From NCBI RefSeq assembly GCF_009360615.1, contig NZ_SPEY01000006.1:62001-126000 (forward strand): a stretch of 64,000 bases of DNA, in the 5' to 3' direction. Below are positions 44,237 to 52,119 of this stretch, one piece after another (within the stretch, counting starts at the first letter, position 1; every line of letters starts with the position of its first letter). The notes under the pieces were generated by a model, which ran no database searches, was not told the DNA's origin, and was given only the letters and a program-made list of their open reading frames with translations. A program made the translations under genes and the position numbers. The stretch comes from Comamonas sp. Its GTDB lineage: Bacteria; Pseudomonadota; Gammaproteobacteria; Burkholderiales; Burkholderiaceae_C.

Positions 44237-45006
44237 GCGCGACCCCGGTCCATGGAAGTGCGCACCCGGGCGCAATAGTCGTTGAATGCCGCACCGTGGC
44301 GCATGCTCTGCTGGCGCGGCTCTGGCAGCTCGATCGACCAGTCGTCCACGATGCGGCCGCCATGCATGAGTGCGATGCGGTCGCCCAGATAGACGGCCTC
44401 GTTGATATCGTGGGTAACGAACAGCACCGTCGTGCCATGCCGATGGCAGGTATGAAGCAGATCGTCCTGCAGCTCGGCACGCGTGATGGCATCCAGTGCT
44501 GCAAAAGGCTCGTCGAGCAACAGCAGCGGTGGCTCCAGAATCAGGGCGCGCGCCAGCGCCACGCGACTTTGCTGTCCGCCGGACAGCTGACCCGGGTAAA
44601 GCAGGGCATGGGCGGCAAGACCCAGTTGCGCCAGCAACTGCATGGCCGCCTGCTGATCCTGCTGCGTGGGTTTGCGCTGCAGCGACACGGGCAGCAGCAC
44701 ATTGTCGATCACCGTATGCCAGTCAAGCAGGGTCGGTGCCTGAAACATAAAGCCCAGCTGCGGCCCCGGCGCCGCCAGTTCGCTGCCGCGCAGCAGGACA
44801 TGCCCCGCCTGAGGGCGGAGCAGGCCTGCCGCCAGCTTGAGCAGCGTGGTCTTGCCGCAGCCGCTGCGACCCAGCAGGCAGTGAAACTCCCCGGCCCCGA
44901 TCTGCCAGTCCACGCCATCCACCACGGGCGCTCGATCCGGGTAGCTGAAGCGGGCCTGCTTGAACTCCATGAATGCCACGGCTGTGTCCACTCCCTCAGT
45001 CCGCAT
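44233..45006 (-). CDS. ABC transporter ATP-binding protein, NitT/TauT/ThiZ type
   Basis: The 257-residue ATPase has Walker A GRSGCGKTT, signature LSGGQQSRVALARAL, Walker B LLLLDEPFAALD and the H-loop VTHDINEAVYLGD. The start at 45006 overlaps the end of the LuxC-like gene by 11 bases; an internal ATG at 44970 (MEFKQARF) is an alternative. The overlaps on both sides tie the importer to the acyl-reductase pair as one translational unit. Confidence 0.92.
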   Translation of the reverse strand: MRTEGVDTAVAFMEFKQARFSYPDRAPVVDGVDWQIGAGEFHCLLGRSGCGKTTLLKLAAGLLRPQAGHVLLRGSELAAPGPQLGFMFQAPTLLDWHTVIDNVLLPVSLQRKPTQQDQQAAMQLLAQLGLAAHALLYPGQLSGGQQSRVALARALILEPPLLLLDEPFAALDAITRAELQDDLLHTCHRHGTTVLFVTHDINEAVYLGDRIALMHGGRIVDDWSIELPEPRQQSMRHGAAFNDYCARVRTSMDRGRA

Positions 45007-46462
45007 AAGCGGCCAGCGACTGGGCCGCCAGCTCAGCCGATTGTTCGATCTCCGTCATACGCACTAGGTCCAGCAGGTTGAAGCGTCCGTCATGGTGCCA
45101 GCCCGCCTCGGGCGTGCTCATGGAGCCAATGGCGCTGATGCGCGTGACGCCAGCCGCGCCCAGCAGCCCGGCAAGGCGGTACAGCTCCTCGGGGCCGGCC
45201 GCCAGACCGGCGGTCTGCAGATAGTCACGCTGAGCAGCCACCACCGGCAGCACGGCATCGAGCCGGTCCACCGCCACCACCGCAATCGTGCGGTACAGCG
45301 CGGTCGGTGCCAGTGGCTGGAGACTCTCGCTGTAGGCCACACTCCAGGGCGCGTCCACAGGCCCCAGCAGTTGATGGGAGTCCCCCCCCCACTCCATGCC
45401 TTGCTGCCAGCGGGCCAGCGCGGCCCCCTCATCCAGATCCAGTGCGCGGCGCGGGAATCGTCGCTGCAGATTGCTCAGCTCGGCCGCCAGATAGTCGGCA
45501 AACGCACGCGGCGAGACGGCCCCGCCCCGCTGAACATAGAACACATGGGGCGAATAACAACCCTGCTGGTCGTAGCGCATCACGTCCCAGGCAGCGAGCC
45601 TGGCCATGGCCGGGGCCTTGAGGGTATCCAGCGCCTGGGCACCGATGAGGCCGAAGCCCAGCTTGTGTCCATGGGCCAGAAAGCGCGTCGTCACGGGCAG
45701 CCGGCCGCGCAGCGCCTCCAGCGTCTGGTTGCCGCCATAGGCCAGCACCGTATCGGCCCGGGCATAGAGCGCGTCGGCCGCCTCGCCGCCACCACCGCGC
45801 CACCAGACCACAGCCAGGCAATCGGCCAGCGGCGGGTGAACCTCCGCCAGCAGGCGTGCAAACCATCCCGCGAACAGGGGCTCGGCACTGGCCAGCTTGC
45901 CGATCGCAGGGGCCTTGACCAGCAAGCCGCAGACCAGGCTCCACAGCGACAGCGCGGGCACGTTGCCAGCCCAGCTATGCACGAGCAGATCCGGGCCGAA
46001 AGCCCGCACCGCTCCGCCTTTGGCCGCCGGTTGGAAGCCGTCGAGCACGCCCGGGTTGGCAAAATCCTCAGCCACAAAGCGCTTGAGCTGAGCCGCCCGA
46101 AAGGTCTTGAAAAATCCCGTCAGCCCCAGCCTCACCATATCCGCGTCATAACCGCTGACCACGGGCAGCCAGGCTTCGGCCTGCTGGCGATAGATGTCCT
46201 GGCGATCCAGCAGGCGGGACACGGCCCGATCAATGGCATCGATGATCTCGGCCACCGGCATGGGACGCAGATGGGTGGCCGCTGCATCGCGCACGCGAAT
46301 GGCCAGTGCCTGCATCTGCGGTGCCGTCAGCACGGGAACGCTGACTTCCAGCACCTGGCCGACCCGGGACTCGAAGTCCAGCGTCTGCCACTGCACTTCG
46401 TCGTCGCCCAGGCCCGGCAGATAGCCGGCCTTGATGCGGTGTGCCTTGGACTTTCCGCTCAT
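44996..46462 (-). CDS. LuxC-like acyl-CoA/acyl-protein reductase
   Basis: Aldehyde-dehydrogenase-fold reductase of the LuxC family, 488 residues, expected to take an acyl thioester to an aldehyde with NADPH. The active-site cysteine appears as Cys302 in DQQGCYSPH (298-306), the family signature. VHSWAGNVPALSLWSLVCGLL and LAYGGNQTLEAL are cofactor-side segments. I start at MSGKSKAH, whose ATG overlaps the stop of the LuxE-like gene; the frame is open further up but runs antisense-phase through that gene. No luxA, luxB or luxD is present, so this is not a light operon. The coding strand has a run of nine G (plus strand 45382-45390). Confidence 0.88.
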   Translation of the reverse strand: MSGKSKAHRIKAGYLPGLGDDEVQWQTLDFESRVGQVLEVSVPVLTAPQMQALAIRVRDAAATHLRPMPVAEIIDAIDRAVSRLLDRQDIYRQQAEAWLPVVSGYDADMVRLGLTGFFKTFRAAQLKRFVAEDFANPGVLDGFQPAAKGGAVRAFGPDLLVHSWAGNVPALSLWSLVCGLLVKAPAIGKLASAEPLFAGWFARLLAEVHPPLADCLAVVWWRGGGGEAADALYARADTVLAYGGNQTLEALRGRLPVTTRFLAHGHKLGFGLIGAQALDTLKAPAMARLAAWDVMRYDQQGCYSPHVFYVQRGGAVSPRAFADYLAAELSNLQRRFPRRALDLDEGAALARWQQGMEWGGDSHQLLGPVDAPWSVAYSESLQPLAPTALYRTIAVVAVDRLDAVLPVVAAQRDYLQTAGLAAGPEELYRLAGLLGAAGVTRISAIGSMSTPEAGWHHDGRFNLLDLVRMTEIEQSAELAAQSLAAYAD

Positions 46463-47553
46463 GCGCCGGCAGCTTTCACAAACTCTTCCACCGCCAGCGA
46501 GCATCCCTTGGCGGCGGCGCCCTCGGCCCGCCCGAGCAGCAAGAAGCCGTCTTTTTCCTGCGCGCCGGCCCACAGGCCCACATCCTCGGTCAGTATGGTG
46601 GTCACCGCGTTGTAGTTGGCCAGGTCGCAATGCACCAGAATGCCGCGTTCGCCGGCCGCCACATCCCGGCCGGTGATCGGCTCGACCAGACGCGAGCGAA
46701 TCCAGTGCGGACCGGACTTGACCGAAGGCAACACCGCATTGCCATCGTCGTAGAACTGGGTACTCAGCTCCGTCATGCCATACATATTGATGCACAGGCT
46801 GCGCGGCACGCCCAGCAGTTGCGAGAGCTCGGCATAGAACTGCTCAAGAGGAAGCTCGCGCGACTGACCCTTGTAGCCGCCCGTATCCAGTACGCGGCTG
46901 CCTGCAGGCAGGCGGAAGCTGCGGCCCTGTTCACGCAGGGCATCCATCACATGGACCAGGCTGAAGCTCGCGCCCAGCAGGGCAAACGGCTGGCCGCTGC
47001 GCTCGGACTCCTCCAGCGCTGCACACAGGGCCGGCATGTCCAGCCCTTCCGAGTTCAGGTAGTAGCGGCTGCCGGCCGAGCCAAATTCGGACCGGGCCAG
47101 TGCCAGATAGTGGGCCAGCGAGGAATGGGGCATGGCCTGCTCATCGGGAAACAGAATGCCCATGGGCATGCGCTCCATCCCTTGCATGAAACGTCGGGCG
47201 AAATAGCGCTTCATGGACAGGTCGTAGACATCGAGCTGCGGATGGAAATGCCGTCCACGTGCCGCCCGGCCCGTGGTGCCGCTGGTCATGAATACGCGCT
47301 CTGCGGGCGACGGCGGCTCGCTGCGCAGCTCCATCGCCTTGAAGGCATCGATGGGCACCGCCGGAACATCGCGCCAGCTCCTGACATTGCGCAGCGTGGC
47401 GCCGCGTCGCTGGCAAAAGCTGCGAAACGGTGCATTGCATTCATACTGGTAGGCGAAAAGGCGCAGGGCGAGTTGGTTGAACTGATCGTCGGTGCAGTCT
47501 TCCATTGCAATGAAAGCAAGCAGATCGGCGACGAGCGAAGCGGCCTTGTCCAT
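46459..47553 (-). CDS. LuxE-like acyl-protein synthetase
   Basis: ATP-dependent carboxylate-activating enzyme of the LuxE family, 364 residues: adenylate formation and transfer of the acyl group, normally to itself and then to LuxC. FMTSGTTGRAARGRHF (TSGTTG at 90-95) is the ATP loop and NMYGMTELSTQFYDD (YGMTE 258-262) the adenylation motif. It is the first gene behind the TPP riboswitch, with AAGGAA just before its ATG, and is coupled by ATGA to the LuxC-like gene. The natural acid is unknown; the riboswitch suggests a thiamine-related one. Confidence 0.88.
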   Translation of the reverse strand: MDKAASLVADLLAFIAMEDCTDDQFNQLALRLFAYQYECNAPFRSFCQRRGATLRNVRSWRDVPAVPIDAFKAMELRSEPPSPAERVFMTSGTTGRAARGRHFHPQLDVYDLSMKRYFARRFMQGMERMPMGILFPDEQAMPHSSLAHYLALARSEFGSAGSRYYLNSEGLDMPALCAALEESERSGQPFALLGASFSLVHVMDALREQGRSFRLPAGSRVLDTGGYKGQSRELPLEQFYAELSQLLGVPRSLCINMYGMTELSTQFYDDGNAVLPSVKSGPHWIRSRLVEPITGRDVAAGERGILVHCDLANYNAVTTILTEDVGLWAGAQEKDGFLLLGRAEGAAAKGCSLAVEEFVKAAGA

Positions 47554-47581
47554 GAAATTCCTTCGAGAGCGGGGACATCGT

Positions 47582-47636
47582 GCTCCGAAGGCTTGCTGAC
47601 CATGCGAGAACGCACTGCCCTGGGGTCAGCTTGCAA
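47582..47636 (-). promoter_or_regulatory. Hairpin downstream of the TPP aptamer (candidate expression platform)
   Basis: On the minus strand GCTGACC (47630-47624) pairs with GGTCAGC (47601-47595). Extra pairing of GCTT with AAGC (47591-47594 and 47635-47638) overlaps the 3' strand of aptamer stem P1, so the hairpin and P1 compete. No U-run follows, so control by translation or Rho is more likely than intrinsic termination. Confidence 0.5.
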
Positions 47637-47711
47637 GCTCTTCTTCCGCCGGTATGAACCGGGTCAAGTTCGCGGGTGTAGATCTCAGCACTGGCGTGCA
47701 CCCCGGAGCGC
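47637..47711 (-). promoter_or_regulatory. TPP riboswitch (THI element)
   Basis: Read on the minus strand, the THI box is almost complete: GCTCCGGGGTGC, then GCTGAGAT (about 47682-47689), ACCCGCGAACTTGA (47664-47677), CCGGTT and ATACCGGCGGAA (47644-47655), closed by P1 pairing GCTC with GAGC (47637-47640). These are the conserved thiamin-pyrophosphate-binding segments in the right order and spacing. It lies 84 bases before the LuxE-like start and faces that gene, so the LuxE/LuxC/ABC operon should be repressed when TPP is plentiful. Confidence 0.94.
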
Positions 47712-48028
47712 GGCGCCATCTTACCCCAACGGCATCGCTGCAAGGGGCGTGAGCTGCCGCATGAAAGTCGCGTCACTTGTAACCTGGGGTAATGCGCCGG
47801 CACCTGCCAGAAGGTCATCCGTCACCGGCATCCGCAAAGACAGGGCCGCCCAAATACAATCGTCCCTGCACCGCAGGCTGCCTGATGTGCACGCTGACGT
47901 GGCACACGCAAAGTCCTGGCAGCGCAATGTCCGGAATAGCGTCGTGTCCCGGCAATGGGCAGCGTCGGCAGACGCCTGCAAGTCAACCAGGGCATCGTAT
48001 GCCCACCCCGTGCTCCAGAGAGATTCAC

Positions 48029-50164
48029 ATGCTTTTTTCGCGCCTTTGTCATCTGGCAGGCTGGCCGGTGGCCGCCGCCGGCCTGCTGCTGACAACCCCG
48101 TCGGCAATGGCCCAGCAGCCCCCGGCCGAGCCCGCCACCCCGCAGCTGTCCGAAGTCACCGTGCGCAGCACCTTGCAGCCGTCTGCACTGGAGCAGACCC
48201 CGGCCTCGGTCACGGTGATCGACGGCGAGCGCATGCGCAGCCGCAATCTGCAGGTCAATCTCTCGGAGTCCCTGAGTGCAGTCCCGGGTCTGCAGCTGCA
48301 GAACCGCCAGAACTACGCGCAAGACCTGCAACTGTCGATTCGCGGCTTCGGCGCACGCTCCACATTCGGCGTGCGCGGCATACAGATCTATGTGGACGGC
48401 ATCCCCTCCACCATGCCCGATGGCCAGGGCCAGACCAACAATATCGATATCGCCTCGCTGGAGCGCGTGGAAGTGCTGCGCGGCCCCTACTCTGCGCTTT
48501 ATGGCAACGCCTCTGGCGGCGTGATCAACGCCTATACCGAACGCGGCGAGGGGGCGCCCTCGGTGGAAAGCAGCTTTGCACTAGGCAGCGACGGCCAGAA
48601 GCGCCTGGGCCTCAAGGCCAAGGGCGAAACCAATGGGATTGGCTATGTGCTCAGCGCCAGCCGTTTTCTGACCGACGGCTACCGGGCCCAGAGCGCAGCG
48701 GACAAAAACCTGTTCAACGCCCGTATTGATGTCAAGCCCGACGAATACAGCCAGCTGACCCTGGTCGCCAACCATGTGGATATCGACGCCAGGGACCCCG
48801 GCGGCATCACGCCCAAGGACTGGGCCACTGATCCGAAGGCTGTGGCGTCCAATCCATTGCTCTACGACTCGCGCAAAAGCGTGAAGCAGACCCAGGCCGG
48901 CCTGACCTATGAGCGCGAGCTGGGCGGCGGCCAGGCGCTGCGCCTCATGGCCTATGCCGGTCAGCGTGAAATGATGCAGTTTCAGTCCACACCCAAAGTC
49001 TCGCAGACCGGCTACAGAGGCGGGGTGATCGGGCTCAAGCGCGACTATGGTGGCATCGATGCACGCTGGAGCGGCAAGTACGAGCTGGGCAGCGGCAGCC
49101 TGGGCCTGATTGCCGGCCTGTCCGCCAACACCGTCAGGGAAGACCGCCAGGGCTACAAGAACTTTGTGGGCAACCAGCTGGGCGTGGTCGGCGAGCTGGT
49201 GCGCGACGAGCGCAACACCCTCACCAGCATCGACCCCTATCTGCAAGCCTCCTGGGCCTTTGCGCCGCGCTGGAAGCTCGATGCCGGCCTGCGCTGGAGC
49301 AATGTGCAGTTCCAGTCGCGCGACCATTTCCTGGCCGACAAGGACGATAGCGGCAATGCCGGATTCCATAAGCTGCTACCGGTGGTTTCACTGCAGCACG
49401 AGCTCAATCAGGACACCCATGTCTATGCCTCGCTGGGTCGCGGCATGGAAACACCGACCTTCAACGAGATCTCCTACCGCCCTGGCCCCAACCCGCTTCC
49501 CGGCCTGAACTTCGGCCTCAAGCCTGCGGTATCGACCAGTGCCGAGCTGGGCATCAAGCAACGCTTCAATGTGGCCGGCCTGCGCGGCGACTGGTCTGCA
49601 GCGCTGTTCCAGACCCAGACCGACGATGAAATCGTGGTGGCCAGCAACGACAATGGCCGCGCCTCTTATCAGAACGCCGGCAAGACCCGCCGCCGCGGCA
49701 TGGAGCTGAGCGGCAGCACCTGGCTGGTGCCCCAGCTGCGCCTGAACGGCGCGCTGACGCTGCTCGACGCCCGCCTGCGCAGCGGCTATTGCGACAGCAA
49801 GGGCCAGGACTGCATTCCCGCCGGCAAGCGGATTGCCGGCACTGCCAGGCATCTGGGCTACCTGGGGCTGGAATGGCTTGCCGCCACCGACTGGCGCGTG
49901 GGTCTGGACTGGCGTCACGTGGGCCGTATTGCCGCAGACGATCTGAACACCGTTTACGCCCCCAGCTACAACGTGGCCAGCCTGAGCGTGGGCTACACCC
50001 GGCGCCTGGGCGCCTGGAAGCTCAGTGCTTTTGCCCGCGTCGACAATCTGACCGACAAGAACTATGTGGGCTCGGTCATCGTCAACGAAGGCAACGGACG
50101 CTATTACGAGCCGGCCCCGGGGCGCCAATGGATGGCAGGAACCAGCCTCAGCTACCAGTTCTAG
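48029..50164 (+). CDS. TonB-dependent outer-membrane receptor
   Basis: The 711-residue receptor has a signal peptide (ending AMAQ, about 28), a TonB box-like LSEVTVRST, a plug domain (VTVIDGERMRSRNLQVNLSESLSAVPGLQL... RVEVLRGPYSALYGNASGG) and a barrel ending GTSLSYQF. No STN domain, so it does not signal. It resembles the YncD/PqqU group in general form. It lies between a thiamine-riboswitch operon (divergent) and a biotin transporter operon (downstream), so a vitamin or precursor is a plausible ligand; iron chelates remain possible. An intrinsic terminator follows. Confidence 0.92.
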   Translation: MLFSRLCHLAGWPVAAAGLLLTTPSAMAQQPPAEPATPQLSEVTVRSTLQPSALEQTPASVTVIDGERMRSRNLQVNLSESLSAVPGLQLQNRQNYAQDLQLSIRGFGARSTFGVRGIQIYVDGIPSTMPDGQGQTNNIDIASLERVEVLRGPYSALYGNASGGVINAYTERGEGAPSVESSFALGSDGQKRLGLKAKGETNGIGYVLSASRFLTDGYRAQSAADKNLFNARIDVKPDEYSQLTLVANHVDIDARDPGGITPKDWATDPKAVASNPLLYDSRKSVKQTQAGLTYERELGGGQALRLMAYAGQREMMQFQSTPKVSQTGYRGGVIGLKRDYGGIDARWSGKYELGSGSLGLIAGLSANTVREDRQGYKNFVGNQLGVVGELVRDERNTLTSIDPYLQASWAFAPRWKLDAGLRWSNVQFQSRDHFLADKDDSGNAGFHKLLPVVSLQHELNQDTHVYASLGRGMETPTFNEISYRPGPNPLPGLNFGLKPAVSTSAELGIKQRFNVAGLRGDWSAALFQTQTDDEIVVASNDNGRASYQNAGKTRRRGMELSGSTWLVPQLRLNGALTLLDARLRSGYCDSKGQDCIPAGKRIAGTARHLGYLGLEWLAATDWRVGLDWRHVGRIAADDLNTVYAPSYNVASLSVGYTRRLGAWKLSAFARVDNLTDKNYVGSVIVNEGNGRYYEPAPGRQWMAGTSLSYQF

Positions 50165-50196
50165 GCAGGTCGTCATCCGCATAGTCTGACAGCAGC

Positions 50197-50221
50197 AAGC
50201 GGGCCTGGTGCCCGCTTTTTT
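50197..50221 (+). terminator. Terminator after the TonB receptor
   Basis: AAGCGGGC (50197-50204) pairs with GCCCGCTT (50210-50217) around a 5-base loop, followed by T to 50221. It separates the receptor from the biotin transporter operon. Confidence 0.9.
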
Positions 50222-50550
50222 CATGTCCGGACAGATCAAGGACAGAAATATTTGCTGCGTGCAAACTACCTGTTCCGGTCCGAAATTCGCCCATCCCGTG
50301 CCGGCTCACCGGCCTGAAGGCCCACGCCTGCGGCAAGCTTGCGCCCGCCAGCCTGCAAGCCGCGTCAAAACAGGGCGATCGACGGCCAATTTCGGAAAAC
50401 TTCAGACTGTTGCTCCTGCAGATTGGGCGAAGTTGCCCTCTGATGCCAGCAAGAACGGCACACGAAAATTCTTCACCTGTCAACACGCGGCCATCCCGCT
50501 TGCAACTACCCCGAAATGCGGGGCCTACGACAACAGACAGCCCATCCTGG

Positions 50551-50568
50551 TAAGAAAACCATTTCTTA
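50551..50568. promoter_or_regulatory. Inverted repeat upstream of the bioMNY promoter (candidate operator)
   Basis: TAAGAAAACCATTTCTTA has perfect 7-base arms with a 4-base centre. It stands about 40 bases upstream of the best -35 candidate, a place for an activator or repressor. It does not match the BirA or BioR operators I know. Confidence 0.45.
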
Positions 50569-50604
50569 TGGGAAATTCACATAAAAAGCGCTCAGATGGC
50601 CATC

Positions 50605-50633
50605 TTTTGAAAGCAAATTCACAGCGCTAGAAT
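50605..50633 (+). promoter_or_regulatory. Promoter candidate for the bioMNY operon
   Basis: TTTTGA (50605-50610), a 17-base spacer and TAGAAT (50628-50633) resemble a sigma-70 promoter. It lies 140 bases before the first gene and downstream of the TonB-receptor terminator. Confidence 0.45.
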
Positions 50634-50773
50634 CCGCCACCAACGCTGCTCCGCATGTTTGAAGCCGGGGCAGGTTTCAGATTCCCCCGTATGTCAGCTC
50701 TTTTCGTTTTTTGCCACCCACATCCTAGCCCGGCGCCTGGCAGCCCTGCCGTTCCAACAGCAGGAGCCGGCGC

Positions 50774-51523
50774 ATGAGCGATGGAGAGCAAAGCCCGCCC
50801 CCGCACGGTGCTCAACTGGTCGACATCCGGTTGCAGCGTGGCCAGACACAGGTGTTTGACGGCCTGAACCTGAGCCTGACGCAAAAGCGCATCGGCGTGA
50901 TCGGCAACAACGGCGCGGGCAAGTCCAGCCTCTTCCGACTGCTGTGCGGGCTGGAGCTGCCTCAAGCCGGACAGGTACTGGTGGATGGCATGCCCTTGCT
51001 GCAGGCGCGCCAGAACCGGCCGGGCCTCGTTGGCCTGATGTTCCAGAACCCGGACGATCAGATCATCTTCCCCACCGTGGAGGAAGAGCTGGCGCTCGGG
51101 CTGCGTCCCCAGGGCCTGGACAAGCAGCAGGCCAGAGCCCGGGCGCGCGAGCTGCTGGCCGCACGCGGTCTGGCCCACTGGGCCGAGCGAGCCGTCAGCA
51201 GCCTGAGCCAGGGCCAGCGCCAGCTCGTATGCTGGCTCTCGCTGCTGATTGCCGCCCCCGAGCTGCTGCTGCTGGACGAGCCCTTTGCCAGCCTGGACCT
51301 GCCCGGTCAGGCCCGCCTGGCCCAGGATATCGCCGCCGCACCGCAACAGGTGCTGGTCTCCACCCATGTGCTCGATCATGTGCGCGACTTCGAACGCGTG
51401 ATCTGGCTGGAGCAGGGCCGGCTGCGCGGCGACGGCCCGGGCCGCGACATCTGCAGCGCCTACGAGACTTCCGTGCGGGAGCAGCTGATGCAGAAAACCT
51501 CCCACGGAGACCTGCATGGGTAG
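50774..51523 (+). CDS. bioM: Biotin ECF transporter ATPase (BioM/CbiO type)
   Basis: Energy-coupling ATPase, 249 residues: Walker A GNNGAGKSS, Q-loop MFQNPDDQIIFPTVEEELALGL, which is typical of ECF ATPases, signature LSQGQRQLV, Walker B LLLLDEPFASLD and VSTHVLDHV. CAGGAG precedes the ATG. Its end overlaps bioN by 8 bases. The three consecutive A-T-S components mark a BioMNY-type biotin importer. Confidence 0.92.
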   Translation: MSDGEQSPPPHGAQLVDIRLQRGQTQVFDGLNLSLTQKRIGVIGNNGAGKSSLFRLLCGLELPQAGQVLVDGMPLLQARQNRPGLVGLMFQNPDDQIIFPTVEEELALGLRPQGLDKQQARARARELLAARGLAHWAERAVSSLSQGQRQLVCWLSLLIAAPELLLLDEPFASLDLPGQARLAQDIAAAPQQVLVSTHVLDHVRDFERVIWLEQGRLRGDGPGRDICSAYETSVREQLMQKTSHGDLHG

Positions 51524-52109
51524 CCTCTACAGCGAAGTGGCGACCTGGCTGCATCGCTGGTCGGCCGGCCTCAAGCTCCTGCTGCTGGCCGCTTCGGGCA
51601 CGGCGCTGTTCCTGATAGCCAGCCCCTGGGCGCTGGCAGGCTGCGGTGCGGCCTGCCTGATGCTCTGGATATCGCTGGGCCGAGCCACCCAGGTGGCAGG
51701 CCGCCTGATGCGTTCGGTCATCGTTGCGGCGCTGCTGGTGGCGGGCTTTCATGTGCTGATGGGCAATCCGGTGCTGGCGGCCGTCAGCAGCCTGAGGCTG
51801 ATCTGCGCCTCCACCCTGGGCATTGCGCTGACCGTGTCCACCCGCCCCAGCGATCTGGTCGAGGTGCTGGAATGGCTGCTGGCCCCGCTGGCCCGCCTGG
51901 GCGTCCCCACCGAGCGCGTGGCCATGCAGCTTGCGCTGATGCTGCGCTTTACCGAGCATTTCTTTGTGCAATGGAAAAAGCTGGACGAAGCATACCGGCT
52001 GCGCACCGGCAAAAGCGGCGGCCTGCGCCTGATTGCACCGCTGACGATTCATATGCTGCAGGCCACGCGCCGTGTAGCCGATGCCCTCTGGGCAAGACTG
52101 GGCTTCTAG
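51516..52109 (+). CDS. bioN: Biotin ECF transporter T component (BioN type)
   Basis: The 197-residue membrane protein has several hydrophobic helices and the coupling segment with the EcfT Ala-Arg-Gly-like pattern near WKKLDEAYRLRTGKSGG. It links the ATPase BioM to the substrate-binding BioY. It is short compared with general EcfT proteins, as BioN usually is. The next gene, bioY, starts 10 bases downstream. Confidence 0.88.
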   Translation: MGSLYSEVATWLHRWSAGLKLLLLAASGTALFLIASPWALAGCGAACLMLWISLGRATQVAGRLMRSVIVAALLVAGFHVLMGNPVLAAVSSLRLICASTLGIALTVSTRPSDLVEVLEWLLAPLARLGVPTERVAMQLALMLRFTEHFFVQWKKLDEAYRLRTGKSGGLRLIAPLTIHMLQATRRVADALWARLGF

Positions 52110-52119
52110 GAGACTGTTG

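Larger units (their letters stand above)
50222..50773. other. Long leader/intergenic region before the biotin transporter operon
   Basis: 552 bases without a supported gene. The 3' half is AT-richer and holds a palindrome (50551-50568), a promoter candidate (50605-50633) and then about 140 bases of leader before bioM. I see no known riboswitch and no BirA operator (TTGTAAAC-type) in it. The octamer AAATTCAC occurs twice, at 50573 and 50615. Confidence 0.5.

Noticed and set aside
44996..47553. Bioluminescence (lux) operon
   Set aside because: Only LuxC- and LuxE-like genes are present. There is no luciferase luxA/luxB, no luxD, and the operon is under a TPP riboswitch.
47712..48028. Possible cobalamin riboswitch before the TonB receptor
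   Set aside because: GCCAGAAGGTC at about 47806 only loosely recalls the B12 box, and the remaining conserved segments are missing.
46441..48729. A 762-codon plus-strand open frame across the LuxE-like gene and the receptor start
   Set aside because: It is antisense to luxE-like and out of phase with the TonB receptor. It has no recognisable domain and runs through the TPP aptamer.
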